Assembly: GCF_012910785.2 (NCBI RefSeq)
Contig: NZ_WTVH02000010.1
Coordinates: forward strand, 930,001-994,000
DNA from: Aromatoleum buckelii
GTDB taxonomy: Bacteria; Pseudomonadota; Gammaproteobacteria; Burkholderiales; Rhodocyclaceae
DNA: 64,000 nucleotides
Direction of reading: 5' to 3'
The notes beneath the pieces are model-generated. The model saw nothing but the letters and a program-made list of their open reading frames with translations, made no database searches and had not been told where the DNA came from. Position numbers and translations under genes: made by a program. This document shows positions 36,735 through 45,776 of this stretch, one piece after another. The first letter of the stretch is position 1; each line of letters starts with the position of its first letter.

Positions 36735-39700
36735 TTATCGCGGCCCCCCCGAGCCGCGACTGCTGGCCACCAGCCATTCGGCCAGCGCGTCGCCCGGCAT
36801 CGGCCGCGCGTAGTGGTATCCCTGCGCCTCGTCGCAGTTGAAAATGGACAGGAAACGGCCGATGTCCTCGCTTTCGACGCCTTCGGCGATAACCTGCAGC
36901 TTGAGGGTGCGGGCCATGCTGACGATCGCGCGCACGATCGCGGCATCGTCCGGGTCGGTCGCGATGTCGCGGACGAACGACTGGTCGATCTTGAGCTTGT
37001 CGACGGCGAAGCGCTTCAGGTACGCGAGGCTCGAATAGCCGGTGCCGAAGTCGTCGATCGACAGGCGTACGCCGAGCGATTTCAGTCGTCGCAGCGTTTC
37101 GATGACGGATTCCGTGTCGACGAGCAGCAACGACTCGGTCAGTTCGAGTTCTAGTCGCGACGGATCGAGGCCCGACATCGACAGCGCCTGCACGACGCTG
37201 CGTTCGAGATCCCCGCGCTGGAACTGCACGGCCGACAGGTTGACCGCGACGGTCAGCTCCGGCAGGCCCTGCTGCGTCCAGCGCACGGCCTGCATGCACG
37301 CTTCGCGCAGCACCCAGTCGCCGATCGGGACGATCAGGCCGCTGTCTTCCGCTGCCGGGATGAAGCGGCCCGGCGGGACCAGTTCGCGCTTGTCACAGTG
37401 CCAGCGCAGCAAGGCTTCGACACCGACGACACGGCCGCTCGCGAGGTTGATCTGCGGCTGGTAATGCAGCAGGAACTCGTCGTTTTCGAGCGCGCGGTGC
37501 AATGCCGTGCGGATCTGCAGCTGTTCGACGGCGTCTGCGTTCATCTGCTCGGTGTAGAAGCGCCAGGTGTTGCGGCCCGCACGCTTGGCCTGGTACATCG
37601 CGGTGTCGGCGTTCTTCAGCAGCGTGTCGAAATCCTTGCCGTCGTCGGGCCAGATTGCGACGCCGATCGACATCGTGTTCGTCAGCTCATGGCCTTCGAG
37701 TTCGAAGGGGCGGGTCAGCGCGTCGAAAATCTTCGCCGTCGCGCTGTTGATCGCCTGTGGGTGGCGGACATCCGTAAGCGCGATCAGGAACTCGTCGCCG
37801 CCGAGCCGACTCACGGTGTCGGTCTCGCGCAGGCATTCGCGCAGCCGCAGAGCGACCCCTTGCAGCAGCCCGTCGCCGGCAGGATGGCCGAGGGTGTCGT
37901 TGATGGTCTTGAAATGATCGAGGTCGACGAACAGCAGCGCGACTTTTGCGTGCGCGCGCTCCGCCCACGCGGTGGCCAGCGCGAAGCGGTCGCGAAACAG
38001 CACGCGGTTCGGCAATCCGGTGAGCGCATCGTGATGGGCGAGATATTCGATGCGCGCCTGGGCTTCCTTGCGGTCGGTGATGTCGTGCACGAACGTGAGC
38101 ACGTGTTTCTCGCCGTCGATGTCGATGTATTTGGACGACAGGCTGACCTGGCGCACCGCGCCGCTGCGGTCGCACCCGACAGTCTCGAAATCGAGCACCG
38201 AACCGTGCTGCCGGAGCATTTCGAGCCAGCGCTGGCGGCTCTCGGGGTCCGGCCACAGGTTGGCCTCGACCGAAGTCTTGCCGATGAGCTCTTCACGTTT
38301 CCAGCCGAAGTGGATTTCGTACTTGTCGTTCACTTCGATGAAGCATCCGTCCTCGACGCGCGTGATCGCGACTGCGAACGGTGCTGCCGTCATCGCGATC
38401 GAAAATCGTTCTTCGCTGTTGCGCAGCGCGGTTTCGGTGGCGCGCAGCTCGGTAATGTCCTGGATCGCGCCGCACACGCGCACCGCGCGGCCTTCCCGGT
38501 CGTACTGCAGGTGACCGTTCGCGCGCGCAATGCGCAGCGCGCCATCGGCGCGGATGAGGCGGAATTCGCTGACATAGGAACGATTGTTCCGAACCGCGCC
38601 CGCGAGGTCGCCGGCGACGCGCTCGCGGTCGTCCGGATGAACGTGAGCGAGGAAGGTGGCGCCGCTGGGAGTGACCTCGCCCGGCGCGTGGCCGAGGAGG
38701 CGGTCGGTTTGCTCCCCCCAGTGAAGGACGCCGGCGGGGAGCTGCCATTCCCAGTACCCGACGTGCGCCAGCATGGTGGCCTCGGCGAGCTGGCGCCGGC
38801 TCTCCTTGACGGGCGTGATGTCGTGAAAAATCTCGAACTTGCTGAGCGTCCCGTCGGGGTTGCGGAACGGCATCTCGAACAGGTCGTAGCTGCGCCCGCT
38901 GGGCGCCGTCCATTCCGCCTGCACCGACGCGCCCGCGAACACTGCATCGTTGTTGCACCACGTACAGGCTTCGCTGCGGCTATGGAGGTATTCGAAGCAC
39001 TTGCGTCCGGCCGGTGCGCCGAACTGGCGTTCGAGCGCCGGGTTGAAATACTCGATGACGTGATCGGCGCCGACGATGTACGCGCCGTCGGGCAGCGCGT
39101 CGAGAATCCCTTGCAGGCGCGTGCGCTCGGCTGCGAGCACGGCGACTTCGGCCTGTGCGGTCTTGACGCGGCTGATATCCGTATAGGTGAGCACGACGCC
39201 GTCGCGCACGCCGCCCTCGCCGTAAAACGGCAGCATGCGTTCCAGGTACCAGCGGCCGCTGACGTCCACCTCGCGCTCCGCGCCTTCGCCGGTTGCTGCG
39301 ACGTGCTGAAGATCGGCCAGGAAGCGTGACGCGTCCCCGGCGTGGTAGGCGATCTCCGCGAGCGGACGGCCTGCGTCCGAGGCGCGCAACGCGAGAACGT
39401 CTTCGACGGCGGCGCTGAAGCGGCGCACGCGCAGCCCGGCATCGAGAAACACGGTGCCGATTTTCGTGCTCGCGAGCAGGTGGTCGTAGTCGCGGTTCAG
39501 GTTTGCCAGCGCAGCATTGCGGTCTTCGAGTTCGCGGTTGAGGATGTAGAGGTCTTCGTTGACCGACTTCAATTCCTCGTTGGTGCTCTGCAACTCCTCG
39601 TTCGACGCAGTCAGTTCCTCGTTCGCGAGATCGATGTGTTCGTGGCTGCTCTTGAGCTCGACGATCATCTCGTGCAGCCGTTCGCGCGTCGCGAGCAGCT

Positions 39701-40667
39701 CCGCTTCGAGCTCCTCCGGCGTACCTGCGCCATTCCCGGGAAGGACGTCGGGCAGCGTCGACAGCGGGGGAACGAGAATGCTGCACGAGCGGGGCAGCGC
39801 GGCTCCCTGCTTGCGGTAAAGCTTGCTCGAGCGATCGACCGTCATGAACGCGCGCGCCGCGTGTTCGCCGACGGTTTCGCTCGCGCCGAGCATCAGGAGG
39901 CCCTGCGGCTTGAGTGCAAAGTGAAGCTGCGCCAGCGCCTTCAGCTGCGATCCGTTCTGCAGATAGATCAGCAAGTTGCGGCACAGCGCGAGGTCGATGC
40001 GCGTAAAGGGCGGATCGGTCAGCAGGTTGTGGCGGGCAAAGACGACATGGCGCCGCAACGTGCCATCGACGCGCCAGCCCTCGTGCGTGCGCTGGAAATA
40101 GCGCCGCAGCAGCGCTTCGGGGATCCCGCGCACCGCGTCGTCGCGGAAAATTCCCTGCGAGGCGTCGCTCAGCACGCCCGGGTGGATGTCGGTCGCGAAG
40201 ACCTTGACGTCGCCGGTGAAGCCGAAGCGGCCTGCGGCGTCGAGCGCGAGCAGGGCCAGCGTGTAGGCTTCCTCGCCGCTCGCGCATCCGGCCGACCACA
40301 GCCGCAACGGGTCGGACGGATTGCGCCCGCGCAACATGTCCGGGAGCACTTCATCGGCGAGCAGCGAGAATGCGGCCGCATCGCGGAAGAACTCCGTGAC
40401 GTTGATCAGCAGATCGTCGCACAGCGCGTTGCGTTCGACGTCGTCCCGGACGATTTTCTCGTGATACGCGGACACCGTGTCGCAGTCCGTCAGCGTCATG
40501 CGGCGGCTTACGCGGCGCGAAAGCGTGCCGGTCTTGTAGTCCGAAAAATCCACCGCGCAGTGCCGCCGCAGCACGTCGATCACCGCCGCCATGTCCGGGA
40601 GCAACGGGTCGCGCGCAGCGTCTTCCCACTGGGTTTCGGCGCAGGGCCGTTCATCGATGCCATCCAT
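36735..40667 (-). CDS. CheR-PAS-GGDEF-EAL signalling protein
   Basis: A 1310-aa cytoplasmic multidomain protein. Order: CheR-type methyltransferase (about 20-280; LWSAGCASGEEAYTLA, LCRNLLIYL), a long coiled coil (NEELTASNEELQSTNEELKSVNEDL), four PAS/PAC units (about 385-870), a GGDEF cyclase (RLGGDEFLIAL) and an EAL phosphodiesterase (GVEALLRWH) with DDFGTGYSSLAYLKRF. Both catalytic signatures are intact. The CheB domain often found with CheR and this coiled coil is absent. The start at 40667 has GGAGGGG six bases before; a GTG 11 codons upstream is the alternative. Confidence 0.88.
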   Translation of the reverse strand: MDGIDERPCAETQWEDAARDPLLPDMAAVIDVLRRHCAVDFSDYKTGTLSRRVSRRMTLTDCDTVSAYHEKIVRDDVERNALCDDLLINVTEFFRDAAAFSLLADEVLPDMLRGRNPSDPLRLWSAGCASGEEAYTLALLALDAAGRFGFTGDVKVFATDIHPGVLSDASQGIFRDDAVRGIPEALLRRYFQRTHEGWRVDGTLRRHVVFARHNLLTDPPFTRIDLALCRNLLIYLQNGSQLKALAQLHFALKPQGLLMLGASETVGEHAARAFMTVDRSSKLYRKQGAALPRSCSILVPPLSTLPDVLPGNGAGTPEELEAELLATRERLHEMIVELKSSHEHIDLANEELTASNEELQSTNEELKSVNEDLYILNRELEDRNAALANLNRDYDHLLASTKIGTVFLDAGLRVRRFSAAVEDVLALRASDAGRPLAEIAYHAGDASRFLADLQHVAATGEGAEREVDVSGRWYLERMLPFYGEGGVRDGVVLTYTDISRVKTAQAEVAVLAAERTRLQGILDALPDGAYIVGADHVIEYFNPALERQFGAPAGRKCFEYLHSRSEACTWCNNDAVFAGASVQAEWTAPSGRSYDLFEMPFRNPDGTLSKFEIFHDITPVKESRRQLAEATMLAHVGYWEWQLPAGVLHWGEQTDRLLGHAPGEVTPSGATFLAHVHPDDRERVAGDLAGAVRNNRSYVSEFRLIRADGALRIARANGHLQYDREGRAVRVCGAIQDITELRATETALRNSEERFSIAMTAAPFAVAITRVEDGCFIEVNDKYEIHFGWKREELIGKTSVEANLWPDPESRQRWLEMLRQHGSVLDFETVGCDRSGAVRQVSLSSKYIDIDGEKHVLTFVHDITDRKEAQARIEYLAHHDALTGLPNRVLFRDRFALATAWAERAHAKVALLFVDLDHFKTINDTLGHPAGDGLLQGVALRLRECLRETDTVSRLGGDEFLIALTDVRHPQAINSATAKIFDALTRPFELEGHELTNTMSIGVAIWPDDGKDFDTLLKNADTAMYQAKRAGRNTWRFYTEQMNADAVEQLQIRTALHRALENDEFLLHYQPQINLASGRVVGVEALLRWHCDKRELVPPGRFIPAAEDSGLIVPIGDWVLREACMQAVRWTQQGLPELTVAVNLSAVQFQRGDLERSVVQALSMSGLDPSRLELELTESLLLVDTESVIETLRRLKSLGVRLSIDDFGTGYSSLAYLKRFAVDKLKIDQSFVRDIATDPDDAAIVRAIVSMARTLKLQVIAEGVESEDIGRFLSIFNCDEAQGYHYARPMPGDALAEWLVASSRGSGGPR

Positions 40668-41140
40668 GCGCCCCTCCTCGGCATTTTCCGGTTTGCTCAC
40701 GCTCTCGCTCCCGGATCCCGCATCCTGTCCGAGGGATCGCAGTCCCGGGCGGGCGCACGGGGCAGGGCAGGGCCGGGTCCGGCGGTCGGGGCCAAGGGTC
40801 CGGAGACGTGGTCCATGCCAGGTCGATCAACTATTATGCAGAATGGCCTGATGACGGTAATAAAGTGCATTAAATCGTTTCCATCCGGAACGCCACAGTC
40901 GGAATCGGCACTAGTGTGCATTATTTTCCGCACCGGCAACGTTCAGGATTTGGCGTCGGGACGCGTAATCCGGCTTTTTGTCTGCCTGGGCATTTTTCCG
41001 CCGCTCCGGCTGAAACTTTTACAGCAACCCCTTGGGGAGCGTCTGTGGACGCTGCCCGACACCATATAGGCCCCCGTTTTGCTTCTCGGCCCAGGACGGA
41101 GTCACCCGGGCCGTGGCGACGCTGTCGAACGGAGGCCAGA
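40668..41140. other. Divergent intergenic region, 473 bp
   Basis: No gene is seen. The middle (about 40825-40930) is richer in A/T than the surroundings and probably holds promoters for the divergent genes. A small hairpin AGCGTC-TGTG-GACGCT lies at 41038-41053. No clear -35/-10 pair could be selected. Confidence 0.4.
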
Positions 41141-41554
41141 ATGCACTTGCTCAAGCTGCTTCACTTCGCGGCACTGCTGGCCTGGTGCGGCACGCTGCTG
41201 TACATGCCCGCCATGATCGCTGCAGGCACGCATCACAACCAGCCGATGTTCTACCGCCACCACACTCATCTGATGAGGCTGATGTTCACGCTGGTTTCAT
41301 CGCCCGCGGCGCTCCTCGCGATCATTTCCGGCACTTTGCTGTTCCCCGGCGCCGCGGCGCTCGAACCGTGGCTGATCCTGAAGCTTTCGGTCGTCTGCCT
41401 GCTGGTGATCGGTCATGCATTGTGCGGCGTCCTGATCCTGAAAATCGAGCGTCGCCCGGAAGGAAGGATTCGCCGTCATTGCACGATCCTCGGCAGCGTG
41501 CTGACGGTCCTGCTCGGCGTCACGCTGTGGCTGGTGCTGGCCAAGCCGCTATAG
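41141..41554 (+). CDS. CopD-like membrane protein
   Basis: A 137-aa inner-membrane protein with four hydrophobic helices. The start MHLLKLLHFAALLAWCGTLLYMPAM and the histidine-rich HHNQPMFYRHHTHLMRLM resemble the CopD/YibE-like family of small haem or copper-related membrane proteins found near cytochrome oxidase genes. GGAGGCC precedes the ATG. It is just upstream of the cox genes, though DUF2231 lies between on the other strand. A role in oxidase copper or haem supply is inferred. Confidence 0.65.
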   Translation: MHLLKLLHFAALLAWCGTLLYMPAMIAAGTHHNQPMFYRHHTHLMRLMFTLVSSPAALLAIISGTLLFPGAAALEPWLILKLSVVCLLVIGHALCGVLILKIERRPEGRIRRHCTILGSVLTVLLGVTLWLVLAKPL

Positions 41555-42052
41555 CCCGGTCGAGTCCTCGATGGCCGCCCTATGACCGAGTTCGACGCCG
41601 ACCGCATGTTCGTAGACCAGCCGCCCGCCGAGATAAGCCGCGAGGCCGATCGTGCCGGCTGTCAGGAGCGACAGGTAGAGTTCCCACCCCGCGAGCTGTT
41701 CGGCCCCTTCGCGGTAGCGCATCGCCCAGTTCAGCGAAGCCAGCGAAAGCATCATCACGGCGATCACGGCATGACACCACGCAGTGATCTTTTCGCGGAT
41801 GCGCTCGACCAGCAGCAGGTCGGCGACACCGAGCAGGCTCGCGATCCAGCCGCCGCCCGCGCCCACGCCGGCCAGCCACAGGCCGGCGCGCGCCCAGAAC
41901 GGATCGCCGCTCACGAGCCACGCGACATCGGTCGCGACGAGCCCGATGAGCGCGGCGACCGGAAAGTGGATCAGCATCGGGTGAAGCGGGTGGCCGCGCA
42001 GCGCGGCGCGGCTGACGATCGATTCGGCGCCGGAGTCGGCGGGTACGGGCAT
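41549..42052 (-). CDS. DUF2231 membrane protein
   Basis: A 167-aa inner-membrane protein with four helices. The N-terminal GHPLHPMLIHFPVAALIGLVATD is the hallmark of DUF2231. The family is common near cytochrome c oxidase and haem-related genes, but its function is unknown. It converges on the CopD-like gene with a 6-bp overlap, and its ATG lies only 30 bp from the divergent coxB start, so the two promoters must overlap or lie inside the opposing genes. Confidence 0.78.
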   Translation of the reverse strand: MPVPADSGAESIVSRAALRGHPLHPMLIHFPVAALIGLVATDVAWLVSGDPFWARAGLWLAGVGAGGGWIASLLGVADLLLVERIREKITAWCHAVIAVMMLSLASLNWAMRYREGAEQLAGWELYLSLLTAGTIGLAAYLGGRLVYEHAVGVELGHRAAIEDSTGL

Positions 42053-42082
42053 TTTGACCTCGTGCGTGGACGGAGGGCAGGC

Positions 42083-42925
42083 GTGCCGCTCCCATCGGCG
42101 CGGCCGGCTGCTGCCCTGTCGGTGCAATCGATGCTCCCGGCGCTCGTCGTGCCGTGGCTCGCCGCGTGCGACGGTCCGCAGTCGATACTCGACCCGGCCG
42201 GCCCCGCAGCGCGCGGCGTAACTTTGCTGTGGTGGCCGATGTTGATCGTCGCGACCGTCGTGCTCGTGGGTGTCACTGCGGCGTGGATCGTGGCGATGCT
42301 GCGCCGGCCGCGCGATTTCAGCCCCGAAGAGGCGAAACGGATCAGCCGGCGGTGGGTCGTCAGTGGCGGAATCCTGCTGCCGGCGGCGAGCATCGTGCTG
42401 CTGCTCGGGTTCGGGGTTCCCGTCGGCGATCGGATGCTGCCGCGGCGCGGCGAAGCGCCGCTGCGCATCGACGTGACGGCCCGGCAATGGCAGTGGGACG
42501 TTGCATATCCGGGCGACGGCGTCGTGCTCGTCGATGAGCTGCATTTGCCAGCGGGCCGCGCGGTGCATATCCACGTCACCAGCGCCGACGTCATCCATTC
42601 GTTCTGGGTGCCGCGGCTCGGGCCCAAGATCGACGCGGTGCCCGGGCGCACCAACGTCCTGCGCCTGCAGGCGGACGAGGCGGGATCGTTGCGCGGCCAG
42701 TGCTCGGAATTCTGCGGCACGGGGCACGCGCACATGGTGCTGAAAGTGCACGTGCATACCGAGGCGGGTTTTTCCGCATGGCTCACGGAGCGGGCCGCAG
42801 CCGCACACGTGGGCGGGAAGGACCCGGCCGGCGCGACTCCGGGCGGAGCACTTCCCGCACCCGCAGCTCCGGGGGCTGCGCGCAACCCGCCCCGACTCGT
42901 CTCCGGCGTCGCCTTCCTGCCATGA
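42083..42925 (+). CDS. coxB: Cytochrome c oxidase subunit II (CuA)
   Basis: A 280-aa periplasm-facing subunit. The GTG at 42083 has GGAGGG seven bases upstream and gives a lipoprotein signal ending LAAC. Two transmembrane helices follow (about 50-72 and 88-108). The CuA domain shows the conserved W-rich RQWQWDV, HSFWVPRLGPKIDAVPG, and the ligand set CSEFCGTGHAHM. It lacks a fused cytochrome c domain, so it is not of the caa3 type with attached haem c. A Pro/Ala-rich tail of about 35 residues closes the protein. It overlaps coxA by 4 bp. Confidence 0.92.
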   Translation: MPLPSARPAAALSVQSMLPALVVPWLAACDGPQSILDPAGPAARGVTLLWWPMLIVATVVLVGVTAAWIVAMLRRPRDFSPEEAKRISRRWVVSGGILLPAASIVLLLGFGVPVGDRMLPRRGEAPLRIDVTARQWQWDVAYPGDGVVLVDELHLPAGRAVHIHVTSADVIHSFWVPRLGPKIDAVPGRTNVLRLQADEAGSLRGQCSEFCGTGHAHMVLKVHVHTEAGFSAWLTERAAAAHVGGKDPAGATPGGALPAPAAPGAARNPPRLVSGVAFLP

Positions 42926-45429
42926 TCGACGGCCGCCCCGACGAACTCCACCAGCAGTTCGAAGAGGTGTGGGGCAATCCGCGCGGCTGGCGAGCGGCGA
43001 CGATCGTGAACCACACTCGCATCGGCCTGCTGTTCCTTCTGACGGGCCTCGGTTTCTTCATCTTCGGCGGGCTGCTGGCGATGCTCATCCGCGCCCAACT
43101 CGCGCTGCCGGACCAGACTTTCATGGACGCCGACACCTACAACCAGGTGTTCACGATGCACGGCACGGTGATGATGTTCCTGTTCGCCGTGCCGATGATG
43201 GAAGGCCTGGCGGTGTACCTGATCCCGAAAATGCTCGGCGCGCGGGATCTGGTGTTTCCCCGGCTGTCGGCGCTCGGTTACTGGTGCTACCTTTTCGGCG
43301 GGCTGATCCTCGCCGCGAGCCTGTTCCTGGAGCTCGCTCCGGACGCCGGCTGGTTCATGTACACGCCGTTGTCGAGCCTGCCGTACAGCCCGGGCGTGAA
43401 TTCGGATTTCTGGCTGCTGGGGATCACGTTCGTCGAGATTTCCGCCGTCACCGCGGCGGTCGAACTGGTGGTGGCGATCCTGCGTGCCCGCGCGCCCGGG
43501 ATGACGCTGCAGCGCATGCCGCTCTATGCGTGGTACATCCTGACAATGGCGATGATGATCGTGCTGGGTTTCCCGCCGCTGATCCTCGGCAGCATCCTGC
43601 TCGAACTCGAGCGCGCCGCGGGAATGGCATTTTTCGACGTCGCCCGCGGTGGCGACCCGATCCTGTGGCAGCACCTGTTCTGGCTTTTCGGCCATCCGGA
43701 GGTGTACATCATCTTCCTGCCCGCGGCCGGCCTCGTCTCGACGGTGCTGCCGGTGTTCGCCCGGCGTCCGATCGTCGGCTACCGTTGGGTCGTCGTTGCG
43801 GTGCTGACGACCGGCTTCATCAGCTTCGCGTTGTGGGTGCACCACATGTTCACCGTCGGCATCCCGCATCTGGCGCAGGCGTTCTTTTCGGCCGCGAGCA
43901 TGCTGGTCGCGATCCCGACCGGCGTGCAGGTCTTCTCGTGGCTCGCCACGCTGTGGCTGGGCCGGCCCGTCTATCACGTGCCGATGCTGTGGCTCTTCGG
44001 CTTCCTCGTGATATTCGTCGCCGGCGGGCTGACCGGCGTGATGCTGGCGCTGGTGCCGTTCAACTGGCAGGTGCACGACACCCAGTTCGTCGTTGCCCAT
44101 CTCCACTACGTGCTGGTCGGAGGAATGTTCTTTCCGCTGGTCGCCGCGGTCTATTACTGGCTGCCGCATTTTTCCGGCCGCATGCCGTCGGCGCGCCTCG
44201 GGCGCTGGGGTTTCTGGCTGGTCTTCGGCGGCTTCAACCTCACGTTCCTCGTGATGCACTGGACCGGGCTGCTGGGGATGCCGCGGCGCGCCTACACGTA
44301 TGCGCCGGGGCTCGGCTGGGACGTTCCGAACCTTGTTTCCTCGATCGGCAGTTTCATCATGGCGATCGGCATCGCCACGGTGCTAGTCGACGTGCTGCTG
44401 CACTTTCGCTTCGGCGTGCGCGCCGCGCCGAATCCGTGGCATGCCGATACGCTCGAATGGGCCACCCGGCTGCCGCCGGCCGCCTACAACTTCATCAGCC
44501 TGCCAACCGTCGACAGCCGCTACCCGCTGTGGGACCAGCCCGAGCTGGCCAAAAAGATGGCGCGCGGCGAGCAGGGTCTGGCGACGGTCGCGCACGGGCG
44601 TCGCGAAACCTGGGGCACCGATGCCGTGACCGGCGAAGTGCGCGAGATCATCCACTTGCCCGGCAACACCTGGCTGCCGTTCGCCGTCGCGCTGGTGCTG
44701 TCGGTGGTGTGCATCGGGCTGCTGGTGAAAGCGTATGCCGTGGCCAGCTTCGCGACCGTCGTGGCGGCGATCCTCGTGCTGCGCTGGTCGTGGGAGAACG
44801 GCGCCCACGAAGAGTCCGGCATCGGGGTTCCGGTTTCGGCCGGCGACCCGCCGCTGCACTGGCGCACGCACGACGGCCCCGGACGATGGGGGATGGGCGT
44901 GACGCTGCTCGCGGACGGCGCGCTCTATGCAGCGCTTCTCTTCGGTTGGTTCTACCTGTGGACCGTCGCTCCGCAGTGGCAGGTGCCGGCGCAGTCTCCG
45001 CTCGACGCCCGCGGCTTGCTCGCGAATGCGCTGCTGCTGAGCGCGGCAACGCTGTGGCTGCGGCGGGTTCTCGCGGCGCTGCGGCGGGGCTCGGACAAGG
45101 GATTGTGCGGGCAACTTGCCGCGGTCGCGGCGCTCGGCCTGCTGCAGTCGGCACATCTGTTGTGGCTGATGTACACGTCGGATCTCGCACCGAAGGGGAC
45201 GGCCCACGACGCAGTGATTGCCGTCGTCCTCGGCTACGCCCTTTTCCACTGCGTCCTGGCGGGAATCGCGATCGCGCTGCAGGCGTGGCGGGTCCATTAC
45301 GGCTATGTCGACCGTGCCGCGCCGTACGAGCCGATCGTGCTCGGACAGCTCTGGTATTACAACCTCGGCGTGATGTGGAGCGCCTACGTAGCCCTGGTGC
45401 TGTTTCCTTCGACGTGGGGAGGCGTCTGA
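42922..45429 (+). CDS. coxA: Cytochrome c oxidase subunit I with fused subunit III
   Basis: An 835-aa inner-membrane fusion. The first about 560 residues are the haem-copper oxidase subunit I, with haem a ligand in MHGTVMMFLF, the crosslinked pair in HPEVYI, CuB histidines in WVHHMFTVG and haem ligands in VAHLHYVLVGG. The C-terminal about 200 residues carry the helices of subunit III (GVTLLADGALYAALLFGWFYLW, VLGYALFHCVLAG). It pumps protons while reducing oxygen. The ATG overlaps the coxB stop, and the stop overlaps the next start, so translation is coupled through the cluster. Confidence 0.93.
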   Translation: MIDGRPDELHQQFEEVWGNPRGWRAATIVNHTRIGLLFLLTGLGFFIFGGLLAMLIRAQLALPDQTFMDADTYNQVFTMHGTVMMFLFAVPMMEGLAVYLIPKMLGARDLVFPRLSALGYWCYLFGGLILAASLFLELAPDAGWFMYTPLSSLPYSPGVNSDFWLLGITFVEISAVTAAVELVVAILRARAPGMTLQRMPLYAWYILTMAMMIVLGFPPLILGSILLELERAAGMAFFDVARGGDPILWQHLFWLFGHPEVYIIFLPAAGLVSTVLPVFARRPIVGYRWVVVAVLTTGFISFALWVHHMFTVGIPHLAQAFFSAASMLVAIPTGVQVFSWLATLWLGRPVYHVPMLWLFGFLVIFVAGGLTGVMLALVPFNWQVHDTQFVVAHLHYVLVGGMFFPLVAAVYYWLPHFSGRMPSARLGRWGFWLVFGGFNLTFLVMHWTGLLGMPRRAYTYAPGLGWDVPNLVSSIGSFIMAIGIATVLVDVLLHFRFGVRAAPNPWHADTLEWATRLPPAAYNFISLPTVDSRYPLWDQPELAKKMARGEQGLATVAHGRRETWGTDAVTGEVREIIHLPGNTWLPFAVALVLSVVCIGLLVKAYAVASFATVVAAILVLRWSWENGAHEESGIGVPVSAGDPPLHWRTHDGPGRWGMGVTLLADGALYAALLFGWFYLWTVAPQWQVPAQSPLDARGLLANALLLSAATLWLRRVLAALRRGSDKGLCGQLAAVAALGLLQSAHLLWLMYTSDLAPKGTAHDAVIAVVLGYALFHCVLAGIAIALQAWRVHYGYVDRAAPYEPIVLGQLWYYNLGVMWSAYVALVLFPSTWGGV

Positions 45430-45776
45430 TGACGTGGCTTTACCATCCGCTCCAGATTCCGCTCGGCCTGATCGTATGGGGTATGTGGTTCATCGCGCTG
45501 TACAGCGGCCTGTCGGTCGGTTGCGCGATCGGGCCGCCGGACGCGGCAGCAGGGCCGTGGAACTGGCTCAACATCGTGCTGGGCGGCGCGTCGCTCGCCA
45601 CGGTGGCGCTGCTGCTCGGCTTGTCGGCGCTGTGCTGGCGCGCGTCGCGCCGGGTCGGCAAGGACGAGCGGGCGAAGCGCTTCATCGCGCGGGTCGGTGC
45701 GAGCGTGCATCTGGTCGCGGTGCTGGCGACGCTGTTCATCGCGCTGCCGATCGTGGGCCTGCCGCCATGCGTCTGA
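45429..45776 (+). CDS. Small membrane protein of the cox cluster
   Basis: A 115-aa protein with three hydrophobic helices: WLYHPLQIPLGLIVWGMWFIALYSGL, WNWLNIVLGGASLATVALLLGL and HLVAVLATLFIALPIVGL. It lies between coxA and ctaG with overlapping start and stop codons on both sides. Its size and position resemble small oxidase-associated proteins, but no named family is certain. It is probably needed for oxidase assembly. Confidence 0.7.
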   Translation: MTWLYHPLQIPLGLIVWGMWFIALYSGLSVGCAIGPPDAAAGPWNWLNIVLGGASLATVALLLGLSALCWRASRRVGKDERAKRFIARVGASVHLVAVLATLFIALPIVGLPPCV

